In this document: positions 18,817 to 27,765 of the stretch, piece after piece
How the letters are laid out: each line of letters starts with the position of its first letter
How positions within the stretch are numbered: position 1 is the first letter of the stretch
From: Balneola sp. EhC07
GTDB taxonomy: Bacteria; Bacteroidota; Rhodothermia; Balneolales; Balneolaceae
Reading direction: 5' to 3'
Length of the DNA: 64,000 nt
Assembly (NCBI RefSeq): GCF_001650905.1
Contig: NZ_LXYG01000020.1
Span: 124,001 to 188,000, forward strand
Notes under the pieces: model-generated
Database searches by the model: none
The model's input: only the letters and a program-made list of their open reading frames with translations
What the model was told of the DNA's origin: nothing
Program-made: the position numbers and the translations under genes

Positions 18817-19034
18817 GTCAGGAACAACCGAATAATCCTCTGCATGGCGTAAAATTAGCACAAATTGTAGAGGATCTAGTTGAATATTATGGCTGGGAAC
18901 AGTTGAGCTATCACGTAGACATCAATTGTTTTAAAAACGACCCGAGTATTAAATCCAGTCTTAAGTTTTTACGAAAACACCAATGGGCACGAGATCAGGT
19001 CGAAGAACTTTGGGTTGACGTTTATGGGAGTTAG
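18813..19034 (+). CDS. VF530 family small DNA-binding-like protein (DUF2132)
   Basis: A 73-residue protein that matches the VF530 family along nearly all its length: [15 protein letters not shown], a [11 protein letters not shown] stretch, [21 protein letters not shown]. The start is a GTG that overlaps the preceding stop (GTGA), so translation is probably coupled. The function of the family is unsettled; the structure is a small helical fold. It converges on the EEP-family gene, overlapping its stop by 4 bp. Confidence 0.9.
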   Translation: MSQEQPNNPLHGVKLAQIVEDLVEYYGWEQLSYHVDINCFKNDPSIKSSLKFLRKHQWARDQVEELWVDVYGS

Positions 19035-19948
19035 ATCGCAATCTTTATAATTACCGGAAAATGATCTGAACCGATATCAGCGCCTGTCCTTCTGTCTGTC
19101 ACTTCTATTTCTTTACTGACCAGTACATGATCAATAGCTACAGAAATAAACGGAATTTGAGCGTTCCAACTTGGCTGCAAACCGAAGCCCAGTCTTGAAT
19201 CTCTCAGGCTCGTTCCATCAGTAATTCTGTTAAAATTGGGAGAAAAGCTGGTCGTATTCAGATCTCCTATCAAAACCGTTCTACAATTTAGAGTTTTAAC
19301 CATTTCGTTTAGGTTTGTAAACTGCTCATTCCGGTAATCGAAATAATCAGTTCCAATTGGTGGTAAAGGATGAGTAGCGATCAAATAAGTTTCTTTACTA
19401 TCCATGTTGATCTTAAAATAGAATGAAGGAACACCGCTATTAGACAGAATTATCTTTTCCGGATCTATTAACTCTACCTTACTCAGCACTACTAATCCAA
19501 AGTTATCTTCTCTTATTTCTGTTAGCTTAAATGGGAACTTTGATCCTAAAGAAGACAGATTAGTATCCCATTTTTGATTTACTTCTTGTAAAACAATTAA
19601 ATCGGGGTCTTCATTTATGATAAAGTCTAAAACTTCATCAGAATTGTTATTTGATGATAATAGATTTATAGAAAGGATCTTGATATCAGCTACTGAATCG
19701 ACTTTATCTATCGGGACATAATATTTAACCAACCCGATTCCGCTAAGCAAAAAGAAAACCAACCCTGCTATTGCTTCCTTTTTCATTTTCAAACTTAAAG
19801 CCCCGACTCCTAAAAACATAAAATAGAAGCAGTAATAAACTCTGAAATGTGAAAACCCGTCTAAGACCCAATGATATTTTCCTAAGAAGCCTATAAGAAA
19901 AGGAAGCAGACCTAAAACAAACATCCCCCAAAACACTTTTGCTTTCAA
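19031..19948 (-). CDS. Membrane-anchored endonuclease/exonuclease/phosphatase family protein
   Basis: About 305 residues: three hydrophobic segments in the first ~95 residues, then an EEP domain. Catalytic motifs are [11 protein letters not shown] (Asn), LIVLQEVN (metal Glu), THPLPP (His), IGDLNTT (Asp, Asn) and GSDHFPVI (Asp-His). The C-terminal domain probably faces outside. The family covers nucleases, sphingomyelinases and phosphatases, so the substrate is open. The start appears to be a TTG overlapping the stop of the upstream glycosyltransferase (TTGA); an ATG at 19924 is an alternative. Confidence 0.85.
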   Translation of the reverse strand: MKAKVFWGMFVLGLLPFLIGFLGKYHWVLDGFSHFRVYYCFYFMFLGVGALSLKMKKEAIAGLVFFLLSGIGLVKYYVPIDKVDSVADIKILSINLLSSNNNSDEVLDFIINEDPDLIVLQEVNQKWDTNLSSLGSKFPFKLTEIREDNFGLVVLSKVELIDPEKIILSNSGVPSFYFKINMDSKETYLIATHPLPPIGTDYFDYRNEQFTNLNEMVKTLNCRTVLIGDLNTTSFSPNFNRITDGTSLRDSRLGFGLQPSWNAQIPFISVAIDHVLVSKEIEVTDRRTGADIGSDHFPVIIKIAI

Positions 19949-21048
19949 TACAGCTTCTCCATTTGTTCGTCGTACTTCTCAATCAACTCTTTCCAATCGT
20001 ATTTTTTAACTATGCTTTGATAATCCACCTGACGAATTCCCATTACACTCTCTATCGCAGTTTCTAATCGGGCAGGAAGCTCTCCTTCTTCATATAAAAA
20101 TTCTCTATCCAATTCTTCCGGTAAATGTTCAGGATACGCTAAGCGATTAGGTAACAACGGAAAACAATCACAATACATCGCTTCGATCACACTTCCTCCA
20201 AAAAAATCCTGATTTGATGTTACGGGAAGAATATCTGCGCGCCATAGCCATTTAGCATAGTCGTCAAAAGAATCAGCATATCCCCAATGTAAGATCTCGT
20301 CTTTGAGTTTTTCTTTTGCTTCATCAAATATCGGAGGGTTTACATCATTTTGTTCTCCCAACACAACCAGCTTGAATCCGATCTCTTTTTCCTTTAACTC
20401 AAATAACGTCTCGAAAAATTCTTCCGGATTTTTGTCATACTCCCATCTGTGATTCCATAAAATGGTCGCCTCGGATTGTTTTTCTTTATCTGATGAACGG
20501 AAATCTTCAAATCTTTTCAGATCTAATCCTAAATGCAGTACTTCGCTTTTCTCTCTGATAACTTCGATGTTATCTCTTTCTCTCTTATCCGGAAACTGTT
20601 TTAAGAATTTGGGTAAAGCTCCCAAGAAAGAATCCATATGATATTTTGAGTTAAAAAAGACTTTATCTGCTGAAAGTGCTGAAGCATAATTGATAAAGGA
20701 ATAGTGGTTATTTCGCTTCTTCTTCACATCTCTGTCTTGTGGCGACCATGGGTAAGTCAACTGGTTCTCATGAAAGTACATGGCTACCGGAATGTTTGCC
20801 GATCTCTTTCTGGTAAGAGAAAGAAATGTAGTGAGGTCCAGCATCGAAGTAGCGAGAATCAGATCAGGAGATTCTTCTAATTGATTAAATTGTTTTGCTA
20901 AAGAAACCGCACCACCGTGCATTCTCCATTTCCAGTGTCGACCGGGCAAACTTAGAATTTGAACGTTGTGCTTCGAATGTTTCTGTAATCCTTCCGCCCA
21001 CTGCTGATGAGATCCGGAATAAAAGGGTTCTAATAATAAAATATTCAT
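19945..21048 (-). CDS. DUF3524 glycosyltransferase, homologue of tRNA-queuosine mannosyltransferase (QTMAN)
   Basis: About 367 residues of GT-B-type glycosyltransferase. The first domain carries the DUF3524 hallmarks: LLLEPFYSGSHQQWAEGL, LPGRHWKWRMHGGA and MYFHENQLTYPW. The second has the usual sugar-nucleotide part, including ILWNHRWEYDKNPEEFF and FFGGSVIEAMYCDCFPLLP. In animals this family (GTDC1/QTMAN) adds mannose to queuosine in tRNA-Asp. I start it at the ATG at 21048, with AAAGGA a few bases upstream. It overlaps the following EEP gene. Whether the bacterial enzyme acts on tRNA is unknown to me. Confidence 0.85.
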   Translation of the reverse strand: MNILLLEPFYSGSHQQWAEGLQKHSKHNVQILSLPGRHWKWRMHGGAVSLAKQFNQLEESPDLILATSMLDLTTFLSLTRKRSANIPVAMYFHENQLTYPWSPQDRDVKKKRNNHYSFINYASALSADKVFFNSKYHMDSFLGALPKFLKQFPDKRERDNIEVIREKSEVLHLGLDLKRFEDFRSSDKEKQSEATILWNHRWEYDKNPEEFFETLFELKEKEIGFKLVVLGEQNDVNPPIFDEAKEKLKDEILHWGYADSFDDYAKWLWRADILPVTSNQDFFGGSVIEAMYCDCFPLLPNRLAYPEHLPEELDREFLYEEGELPARLETAIESVMGIRQVDYQSIVKKYDWKELIEKYDEQMEKLY

Positions 21049-21134
21049 TTCGTCCTTTTCATTATGGATCAAACATATTTATATAAGAGACCAAAATCGA
21101 TATTAATAAGTGTAATTTTTTAAACAATAAATAT

Positions 21135-21156
21135 TAATATTCTAATGAGAATATTA
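21135..21156. promoter_or_regulatory. Inverted repeat upstream of first rrf2 gene (candidate operator)
   Basis: TAATATTCT (21135-21143) and AGAATATTA (21148-21156) form perfect 9-bp arms around a 4-bp spacer, ending 9 bp before the ATG at 21166. The length and symmetry suit binding by an Rrf2 dimer. The position so close to the start would permit autorepression. No binding evidence is available from sequence alone. Confidence 0.55.
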
Positions 21157-21165
21157 TATTTAAGC

Positions 21166-21612
21166 ATGAAATTAGTATCTCAAGGGGCTCAGTATGCAAT
21201 ATCAGCTATAATAGCTCTATCAAAAAAAGAATATGGAAAGGCAGTATCAGCTGCCGACCTTGCAAAAGCTTTAGACTGCCCGGCAGCTTATCTTTCTCAA
21301 TTACTTTCAAAATTGAAGAAGCCCGGAATTTTAAAGTCTCAACGTGGTTTAAATGGAGGTGTACTCTTAGCCAAACCCGTAAAAGAAATTTCCATCTATG
21401 ATGTAATTGTTGCAATAGATGGAGACAGTTTTTTTAATAATTGCTTTATGGGAATTGAAGGATGTGGGCATATTGAACCTTGCCCGTTTCATAATTTTTG
21501 GTCAAATCAACGGCAAAAAATTAAAAAATGGTTGATTGATACAAATTTTGAAGACGCCGAAAAGGCAATGTCTCAAGTTTGGTTCGAGCAACAACTTAAC
21601 TTCACTTCCTAG
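21166..21612 (+). CDS. Rrf2-family transcriptional regulator, copy 1
   Basis: A 148-residue winged-helix regulator from the ATG at 21166. The helix-turn-helix region (AADLAKALDCPAAYLSQLL) and the wing (SQRGLNGGVLLAK) are typical of Rrf2 proteins. Three cysteines in NCFMGIEGCGHIEPCPF have the spacing C-x6-C-x5-C of Fe-S-binding members such as IscR and NsrR. This suggests sensing of iron-sulfur state, oxygen or nitric oxide. A palindrome sits just before the start. A close paralogue follows about 100 bp downstream, then the cco genes. Confidence 0.9.
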   Translation: MKLVSQGAQYAISAIIALSKKEYGKAVSAADLAKALDCPAAYLSQLLSKLKKPGILKSQRGLNGGVLLAKPVKEISIYDVIVAIDGDSFFNNCFMGIEGCGHIEPCPFHNFWSNQRQKIKKWLIDTNFEDAEKAMSQVWFEQQLNFTS

Positions 21613-21677
21613 CTTTAGTGCCAAGAACTCCTAAATAAAAAATTAAGTATTGCATAATTCTAAAATCATTCTTAAAA

Positions 21678-21695
21678 TCTAATATTGATATTAGA
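21678..21695. promoter_or_regulatory. Inverted repeat upstream of second rrf2 gene (candidate operator)
   Basis: TCTAATAT (21678-21685) and ATATTAGA (21688-21695) are perfect 8-bp arms with a 2-bp spacer, 16 bp before the ATG at 21712. The arms use the same AATATT and TCTAA/TTAGA elements as the site before the first rrf2 gene, in a different order. It may be an operator for one or both paralogues. Confidence 0.5.
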
Positions 21696-21711
21696 ATATG
21701 ATTATTAGATT

Positions 21712-22167
21712 ATGAAATTTATATCACAAGGCACTCAATATGCGATTTCGGCGATAATTGCGATCTCTAAGCATCCCTCTGATATAATTTCTGCTGCTGA
21801 ACTAGCCAAATCTTTGAACTGCCCGGCTGCTTACCTCTCTCAAATCCTTGCAAAATTAAAAACACCCGGAATTTTAAAATCCCAACGTGGCCTTAGAGGC
21901 GGTGTATATCTAACCAAAGAGTTGAAGGATATTTCGATTTATGAAGTAGTTGCCGCAATTGATGGCGAAGTATTTTTTAATTCATGCTTTATGGGAATTG
22001 AAGGGTGTGGACATATTGAACCCTGTCCTTTCCATTCATTTTGGGCTATTGAAAGAGATAAGATTAAAAAGTGGCTTCAAGAAACAACTTTTGAGAATGT
22101 AGATGAACTAATGACACAAGTTTGGTTTGAACAACACCTCTCATTTGTAACTGGTTTAAGAAGCTGA
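21712..22167 (+). CDS. Rrf2-family transcriptional regulator, copy 2
   Basis: A 151-residue paralogue of the preceding regulator. The two are nearly alike through the DNA-binding part (LNCPAAYLSQILAKL, SQRGLRGGV) and in the cysteine cluster SCFMGIEGCGHIEPCPFH. The stop codon overlaps the ATG of ccoI (TGATG), so it is translationally linked to the oxidase cluster and is probably its local regulator. The pair looks like a tandem duplication that has since diverged, mainly at the N- and C-termini. Confidence 0.92.
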   Translation: MKFISQGTQYAISAIIAISKHPSDIISAAELAKSLNCPAAYLSQILAKLKTPGILKSQRGLRGGVYLTKELKDISIYEVVAAIDGEVFFNSCFMGIEGCGHIEPCPFHSFWAIERDKIKKWLQETTFENVDELMTQVWFEQHLSFVTGLRS

Positions 22168-24596
22168 TGGAAGATGTAATAGCAAAGCATACTATATGTT
22201 CACATTGTGGTGAGCCTGCTGAGTTTAATACTAACTCTGAATTAAGTTTTTGTTGCCAAGGCTGCGAATCAGTGTATCATCTTCTGGCAGATAATAATTT
22301 ACACACGTATTACGACTTAGATTCCACTCCGGGCACTACAATAAAGCAGAGTATAGAAAGAAAGAGATTTGATTACCTAATCGATAAAGACGTTCAAGAA
22401 AAACTTATTGATTTCAAGAATGCTGAAGTTGCCTCAGCATCTTTCAATATCCCGAATATCCACTGTACTTCTTGTATTTGGCTGTTAGAAAATCTTCAAA
22501 ATTTGAATGATGGTATCCTTCAGGGAACCGTAAACTTTCTGAAGCGCCGGTTAACTATTGTTTTTGACACAAAAAAAACGGACCTCAGAAGTATCGTTGA
22601 GCTTTTAACTACCATTGGGTACGAACCAAACCTGAAGCTTGATCAACTTGAAGAAAAAGATCAAGTTTCTATTCCCAGAGACCTCTGGCTAAAGTTAGGA
22701 GTGGCCGGGTTCTGTTTTGGCAACATCATGCTTTTCAGTTTTCCCGAATACCTGAACATGTCGGTTTCTGATTCTGTGGATACATTTAAAGTACTCTTCG
22801 GAATCTTAAATATCTTATTAGCTATTCCGGTGCTGGTTTACAGCTCCATAGACTACTTAAAATCTGCTTGGGCAGCAATAAATCAAAAAGGTATCAATCT
22901 TGATGTTCCTATCTCTATCGGTATTATCGCATTATTTGGCAGAAGTCTATACGAGATATTAAGTGGAACAGGAGCCGGTTATTTTGACTCATTTTCGGGA
23001 TTCATATTCTTTCTGTTGATCGGAAAAATAGTCCAAAAGAAAACATTCCAAGGACTTTCTTTCGACCGTGATTATAAGTCCTACCTGCCTATTTCGGTTT
23101 TAAAACTTATCAACGGAGTTGAACGCTCTGTTTCTGTAAAAACTCTAACAATTGGTGATGAAATAATTCTTAGGAATAATGAATTGATTCCATGTGATTC
23201 AATTTTACAATCTGATTCTGCCATAATTGATTACAGCTTTATCACAGGAGAATCTACTCCGGTAACAAAAATACATGGTGAAATAATTTTTGCCGGAGGC
23301 AAGATCTTGGGTTCGCAAACCCGAATGTTGGTTTCCAAAAAAGTTCAACATAGCTATCTCACTCAATTATGGGAAAATGACGCTATAAATTTAACTAATG
23401 ATAAAACCCATCAATCGTTAGCTGATCGAATTAGCCCCTATTTTACATTTATCGTAATTGTAATTGCTTTTGCCTCGTGCCTGACTTGGTTTTTTATCGA
23501 ACCATCCAAAGCTTTTACGGTATTTACTGCCGTGTTAATTGTTGCGTGCCCTTGTGCTTTGGCTTTGTCAGGACCATTCACATTTGGTTCAGCAACAAAT
23601 ATTCTTTCCTTAAATGGCTTATTCCTTAAAAATATTGAAGGAATTGAAAGTATCGGAAACGTAGATACTATAGTTTTTGATAAAACAGGAACCATTACTG
23701 ATTCTGAAAAAGCTGAAATTACATTTATTGGAAATGCTCTTACTAAAGAGGAAAAAGAACTGATCTTTTCATCAACAAAGAACTCTACTCATCCTTACAG
23801 CAAAAAGATATACGGGTTTTTTAAAGAAGAAGGTTTGAACTATTCGATTCCGGAAAGGATCGAAGAAATCAGAGGAAAAGGTATTCATGCATCTTTCCAA
23901 CAAACTAATGTTCATATAGGCAGTAAGAGCTTTATTGAAGAATACACCGGTATTAAAATCTCAATTTCAGGTACAAAGAGTTCACATGTTTATATAGTTA
24001 TAGATTATAAATTCGTTGGCTCTTTTGAATTCAAAAATCATCTCAGAATCGGGGTAGATAAACTCCTTAATAAACTTAAAGCCGCTTTTAATTTATATCT
24101 CCTGTCAGGAGACAATCAAAAAGATGGCATATGGCTTGCTAAGTATTTTGATGCGGATAAGAACATGTATTTCAATCAATCTCCTCAACAAAAGTTAGCA
24201 TTTGTTGCTTCCCTTTCGGATATCCAAAAAAAGGTGTTAATGATTGGAGACGGATTGAACGATGCCGGAGCACTGAATAAGAGTCATTTTGGAATTGCTT
24301 TATCTGATAAGACCAGTTCTTTCTCTCCCGCTTGTGACGCAATTCTGGATGGAAATGAGCTCCAAAACATTGATAAACTTATAGAATTCTCAAAAGCATC
24401 AATAAGCATTGTACATTTTAGTTTTGGGCTTTCTTTGTTATATAATATTACAGGACTTTCTTTTGCTGTAACCGGACATTTATCGCCCTTGGTTGCTGCT
24501 ATTTTAATGCCATTAAGTTCTATCACAATAATGGCTTTTACCACATTTGCTACCCGCTTAATAGCTAAAAAAATGGGGTTAAAAATATGGGCGTAA
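22167..24596 (+). CDS. ccoI: Copper-transporting P-type ATPase CcoI for cbb3 oxidase assembly
   Basis: An 809-residue P1B-type ATPase. The N-terminus has a cysteine-rich metal-binding segment (CSHCGEPAEF, FCCQGCESVYH), then a heavy-metal-associated domain with CTSC (Cys100, Cys103). The membrane metal site CPC is at 461-463, the phosphorylated Asp505 lies in DKTGT, and the hinge is GDGLNDAG. CcoI/FixI exports copper for loading the binuclear centre of cbb3 oxidase. It overlaps the upstream regulator stop by 1 bp and the ccoS start by 10 bp. Confidence 0.95.
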   Translation: MEDVIAKHTICSHCGEPAEFNTNSELSFCCQGCESVYHLLADNNLHTYYDLDSTPGTTIKQSIERKRFDYLIDKDVQEKLIDFKNAEVASASFNIPNIHCTSCIWLLENLQNLNDGILQGTVNFLKRRLTIVFDTKKTDLRSIVELLTTIGYEPNLKLDQLEEKDQVSIPRDLWLKLGVAGFCFGNIMLFSFPEYLNMSVSDSVDTFKVLFGILNILLAIPVLVYSSIDYLKSAWAAINQKGINLDVPISIGIIALFGRSLYEILSGTGAGYFDSFSGFIFFLLIGKIVQKKTFQGLSFDRDYKSYLPISVLKLINGVERSVSVKTLTIGDEIILRNNELIPCDSILQSDSAIIDYSFITGESTPVTKIHGEIIFAGGKILGSQTRMLVSKKVQHSYLTQLWENDAINLTNDKTHQSLADRISPYFTFIVIVIAFASCLTWFFIEPSKAFTVFTAVLIVACPCALALSGPFTFGSATNILSLNGLFLKNIEGIESIGNVDTIVFDKTGTITDSEKAEITFIGNALTKEEKELIFSSTKNSTHPYSKKIYGFFKEEGLNYSIPERIEEIRGKGIHASFQQTNVHIGSKSFIEEYTGIKISISGTKSSHVYIVIDYKFVGSFEFKNHLRIGVDKLLNKLKAAFNLYLLSGDNQKDGIWLAKYFDADKNMYFNQSPQQKLAFVASLSDIQKKVLMIGDGLNDAGALNKSHFGIALSDKTSSFSPACDAILDGNELQNIDKLIEFSKASISIVHFSFGLSLLYNITGLSFAVTGHLSPLVAAILMPLSSITIMAFTTFATRLIAKKMGLKIWA

Positions 24597-24772
24597 TATT
24601 CTTTTTAATTCTTTTCAGTATTTCTGTAGCACTCATCTTTTTAGCAGCTTTCTTCTGGGCTGTAAAAACAGGACAATTTGACGATCAATACACGCCATCT
24701 GTCCGCATTCTTTTTGATGAAAAAAAATCATCAACCAAAAATAAAACACAAACAACTAAACGGGATTCGTAA
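24587..24772 (+). CDS. ccoS: cbb3 oxidase assembly protein CcoS
   Basis: A 61-residue protein with one N-terminal membrane helix (FFLILFSISVALIFLAAFFW) followed by the CcoS-type GQFDDQYTPSVRILFD stretch and a charged tail. CcoS is needed for cofactor insertion into cbb3 oxidase. It overlaps ccoI at its start and the ccoNO ATG at its stop (TAATG). Confidence 0.93.
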   Translation: MGVIFFLILFSISVALIFLAAFFWAVKTGQFDDQYTPSVRILFDEKKSSTKNKTQTTKRDS

Positions 24773-26970
24773 TGTCTGTAGAAACCTTTCATTATGACAA
24801 TAAAATAGTTCGGAATTTTGGAGTTGCAACCATGATATGGGGAGTCATTGGATTTCTTGTAGGTTTGATTGTAGCCCTTAAGTTTATTTGGCCTGATTTT
24901 CTAGGCTTTATTCCCGAACTATCATTTGGTCGATTAAGACCTTTACATACTAATGCAGTAATTTTTGCATTTGCCGGCAACGCCATTTTTTATGGTGTTT
25001 ATTATTCACTACCTAGACTTTGTAAAGCTTCTATGTGGAGCCAAAAGCTAAGCAAGATCCATTTTTGGGGTTGGCAGACAATTATAATCTCTGCTGTCGC
25101 CACTTTACCATTTGGTATTACTACCAGTAAAGAATACGCTGAACTTGAATGGCCTATTGATATTGCTATTACTCTTATTTGGGTAATTTTTGGTGTAAAT
25201 ATGATCATGACCATCATGAAGCGACGTGAAAAACATATTTACGTAGCTATTTGGTTTTACATCGCCACTTTTGTTACTGTTGCTGTACTGCACTTAGTTA
25301 ATTCTTTTGAAGTTCCTGCAACTTTCTTAAAAAGTTATCCTATTTATGCTGGCGTTCAGGATGCTCTTGTACAATGGTGGTACGGACATAATGCCGTGGC
25401 TTTCTTTTTAACTACTCCGTTTCTGGGAATTATGTACTACTTCATTCCCAAAGCTTCTAATCGTCCAATATTCTCTTACAGACTTTCAATTGTCCACTTC
25501 TGGTCATTGATTTTCATTTATATCTGGGCAGGTCCTCACCACTTACTTTACACCGCGCTACCGGGCTGGGCTCAAACGCTTGGTGTTGTATTTAGCTTAA
25601 TGCTTATCGCTCCGTCCTGGGGAGGTATGTTAAACGGACTTCTAACGCTAAGAGGTGCCTGGGATAAAGTTCGTGAAGATCCAGTCTTGAAATTTATGGT
25701 AGTTGCCGTAACTGCTTATGGTATGGTTACTTTTGAAGGCCCGATGTTATCCATAGCAAATGTAAACGCGATTGCACACTACTCAGATTATATTATTGGT
25801 CACGTGCATAATGGAGCATTACTCTGGAATGGCGGTTTAGCTTTCGGAATGTTGTATTTCATTACTCCGCGAATTTACAAAACTAAGCTTTACTCTATAA
25901 AACTCGCCAACATTCATTTTTGGTTTGCAACGATGGGTGCCATCTTCTATGTAATACCGATGTATTGGGGTGGAATTACCCAAAGTTTAATGTGGAAAGA
26001 TTTCACAGACCAAGGATTCCTTACCTATCCAAATTTCCTGGAAACTGTTGTTCAAATAGTTCCGATGTATGCCTTAAGAGCTTTCGGTGGTAGTTTGTTC
26101 ATTGTAGGTGCGTTATTTGGAATCTATAACCTCTTTAAAACAGCGAAAAGTGGTTCTTTACTTGCATCTGAAGAAGCTCAAGCTCCTGCGTTGCAAGTTC
26201 ATCAAGAAGACGAGAACGAAAGTTGGCATAGAAAGCTGGAAGGTCGTCCACTGAAATTTACAGTTTTAACAGTGATCGCAATTTTGATCGGTGGAGTTGT
26301 GGAATATATGCCAACTGCTCTAATCGACTCAAATATCCCAACTATTGAAAGTGTACAACCATACACTGCTTTAGAAGTTGAAGGGCGAGACATTTACATA
26401 GCAGAAGGATGTAATAACTGTCACTCACAAATGATTCGTCCATTCCGTTCAGAAACAGAACGCTATGGTGAATATTCCAAAGCGGGAGAATTCGTATACG
26501 ACCATCCATTCTTATGGGGATCTAAGCGAACTGGTCCGGATCTGCATAGAATTGGTGGAAAATATCCCGATTCCTGGCATTTACGTCATATGTACGATCC
26601 TAATTCAACTTCACCCGGTTCCATTATGCCGGCATACCCTTGGATGTTAACACAGGATATGGACATGGAATCCATGCCGAATAGAATTGAGGCACTTAGA
26701 ACTGTTGGGGTTCCCTACTCTTCCCGATATCCGGAATATGCAATTGATGACATGAAAGCTCAGGCTGAACGAATAACACAGGGTCTTAGAGAAAATGGGT
26801 TTGATACCATTGAAGGCATTGAAGGCATTGAAGTTACATCAGAGAAAAAAGTAATAGCATTGATTGCTTACTTGCAACGGCTTGGAACAGATATTACCGG
26901 AGAGAACGATCCTTTTGAAGATCTGCCATCAAGTAAAAAACTTTCAAACGTAATTGTGGAGGACAACTAA
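24772..26970 (+). CDS. ccoNO: Fused cbb3-type cytochrome c oxidase subunits I and II (CcoN-CcoO)
   Basis: A 732-residue fusion. Residues 1 to about 480 are CcoN: about 12-14 membrane helices with heme and copper histidines in RPLHTNAV (His59), WYGHNAV (His206), GPHHLLYTALPGW and the heme pair in IIGHVHNGALLWNG. From about 500 on is CcoO: a membrane anchor followed by a monoheme cytochrome c with CNNCH (547-551) and the GPDLHRIGG and GSIMPAYPW stretches. Fusions of this type are known in Bacteroidota and relatives. The enzyme is a high-affinity terminal oxidase for low oxygen. A short in-frame direct repeat (EGIEGIE) lies near residue 683. Confidence 0.96.
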   Translation: MSVETFHYDNKIVRNFGVATMIWGVIGFLVGLIVALKFIWPDFLGFIPELSFGRLRPLHTNAVIFAFAGNAIFYGVYYSLPRLCKASMWSQKLSKIHFWGWQTIIISAVATLPFGITTSKEYAELEWPIDIAITLIWVIFGVNMIMTIMKRREKHIYVAIWFYIATFVTVAVLHLVNSFEVPATFLKSYPIYAGVQDALVQWWYGHNAVAFFLTTPFLGIMYYFIPKASNRPIFSYRLSIVHFWSLIFIYIWAGPHHLLYTALPGWAQTLGVVFSLMLIAPSWGGMLNGLLTLRGAWDKVREDPVLKFMVVAVTAYGMVTFEGPMLSIANVNAIAHYSDYIIGHVHNGALLWNGGLAFGMLYFITPRIYKTKLYSIKLANIHFWFATMGAIFYVIPMYWGGITQSLMWKDFTDQGFLTYPNFLETVVQIVPMYALRAFGGSLFIVGALFGIYNLFKTAKSGSLLASEEAQAPALQVHQEDENESWHRKLEGRPLKFTVLTVIAILIGGVVEYMPTALIDSNIPTIESVQPYTALEVEGRDIYIAEGCNNCHSQMIRPFRSETERYGEYSKAGEFVYDHPFLWGSKRTGPDLHRIGGKYPDSWHLRHMYDPNSTSPGSIMPAYPWMLTQDMDMESMPNRIEALRTVGVPYSSRYPEYAIDDMKAQAERITQGLRENGFDTIEGIEGIEVTSEKKVIALIAYLQRLGTDITGENDPFEDLPSSKKLSNVIVEDN

Positions 26971-27161
26971 TGTATAAAGAAGTATTACGCTCAATGGATG
27001 GAATCGAACTATTTCCAAGTATTTCGCTAATCCTTTTCTTTTCATTCTTCTTGATCCTGATCATTTATTTAGTGAGAACCGGAAAAGATTTCTGGAAAGA
27101 TGCCGCAAGCATTCCGCTTGATTCAGAAAGAATTTTTAATCCCAAAAAATCAGATCAATGA
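26970..27161 (+). CDS. ccoQ: Small cbb3 oxidase subunit CcoQ-like
   Basis: A 63-residue protein with a single membrane helix (SLILFFSFFLILIIYLV) and the tail SIPLDSERIFNPKK that is typical of cbb3 subunit IV (CcoQ) in this lineage. Its start overlaps the ccoNO stop (TAATG) and its stop overlaps the ccoP start (ATGA). CcoQ stabilises the oxidase complex. The assignment rests mainly on position and size. Confidence 0.85.
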   Translation: MYKEVLRSMDGIELFPSISLILFFSFFLILIIYLVRTGKDFWKDAASIPLDSERIFNPKKSDQ

Positions 27162-27757
27162 AAGTTTTAGATGATGAAAAAGACAAACTGTTAGAACACG
27201 AATATGACGGTATTCGTGAACTTGATAATCACATGCCCGTTTGGTGGCTGTGGCTGTTCTACTTTACCATAGCGTTTGGCATCGGTTATGCACTCTATTA
27301 TGAAGTATTTGAATGGGGACCTGATCAACATGAAGAATACGAAATGGAAATGGCTGCCGCTGCTGAAAAGTATAAGTTCAATGAGCAACAATCTGCTGAA
27401 GAAGCTTCATTTACTTGGACATACAGCGAACAAGCTGAAGTTATAGAAAAAGGAAAAGAGATTTTCATGGGAATGAATAATCTTTGCTTCACATGTCATG
27501 GAAGTGCGGGAGAAGGCTTGGTGGGACCAAACTTAACCGACGATAAATGGTTGCATGGTTGTTCTGCTGAGGAAGTTGCTACCAGTATTACAGAAGGGTT
27601 TCCTGATAAAGGAATGGTTGCTTATGGAAGCGGTGCGCCAATGCCGAACGAGGATGTAAATGCTCTCATCAGCTACATAGGCTCGCTAAAAGGAACCAAT
27701 CCACCTAATGCAAAAGCAGTGGACGAAACAAGAGCTAAACCGTGTAGCATACAATAA
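27158..27757 (+). CDS. ccoP: cbb3 oxidase subunit CcoP, single-heme form
   Basis: A 199-residue membrane-anchored cytochrome c. The N-terminal cbb3 domain is DNHMPVWWLWLFYFTIAFG, followed by a linker and one heme-binding motif CFTCH (Cys110, Cys113, His114), with a probable Met162 ligand in GAPMPNEDV. Proteobacterial CcoP carries two c-type hemes in about 300 residues; only one is here. The protein is complete at both ends, so this is a short form and not a truncation. The electron entry route may therefore differ. Confidence 0.92.
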   Translation: MKVLDDEKDKLLEHEYDGIRELDNHMPVWWLWLFYFTIAFGIGYALYYEVFEWGPDQHEEYEMEMAAAAEKYKFNEQQSAEEASFTWTYSEQAEVIEKGKEIFMGMNNLCFTCHGSAGEGLVGPNLTDDKWLHGCSAEEVATSITEGFPDKGMVAYGSGAPMPNEDVNALISYIGSLKGTNPPNAKAVDETRAKPCSIQ

Positions 27758-27765
27758 GGACCATA

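Noticed and set aside
26809-26835. Tandem 9-base repeat in ccoNO
   Set aside because: Only two to three in-frame copies (EGIEGIE) in a loop of CcoO; ordinary slippage-like variation with no wider structure.
27158-27757. CcoP as a truncated gene
   Set aside because: Both ends fit neighbours by overlap and short spacing, and the heme domain is complete; it is a short form.
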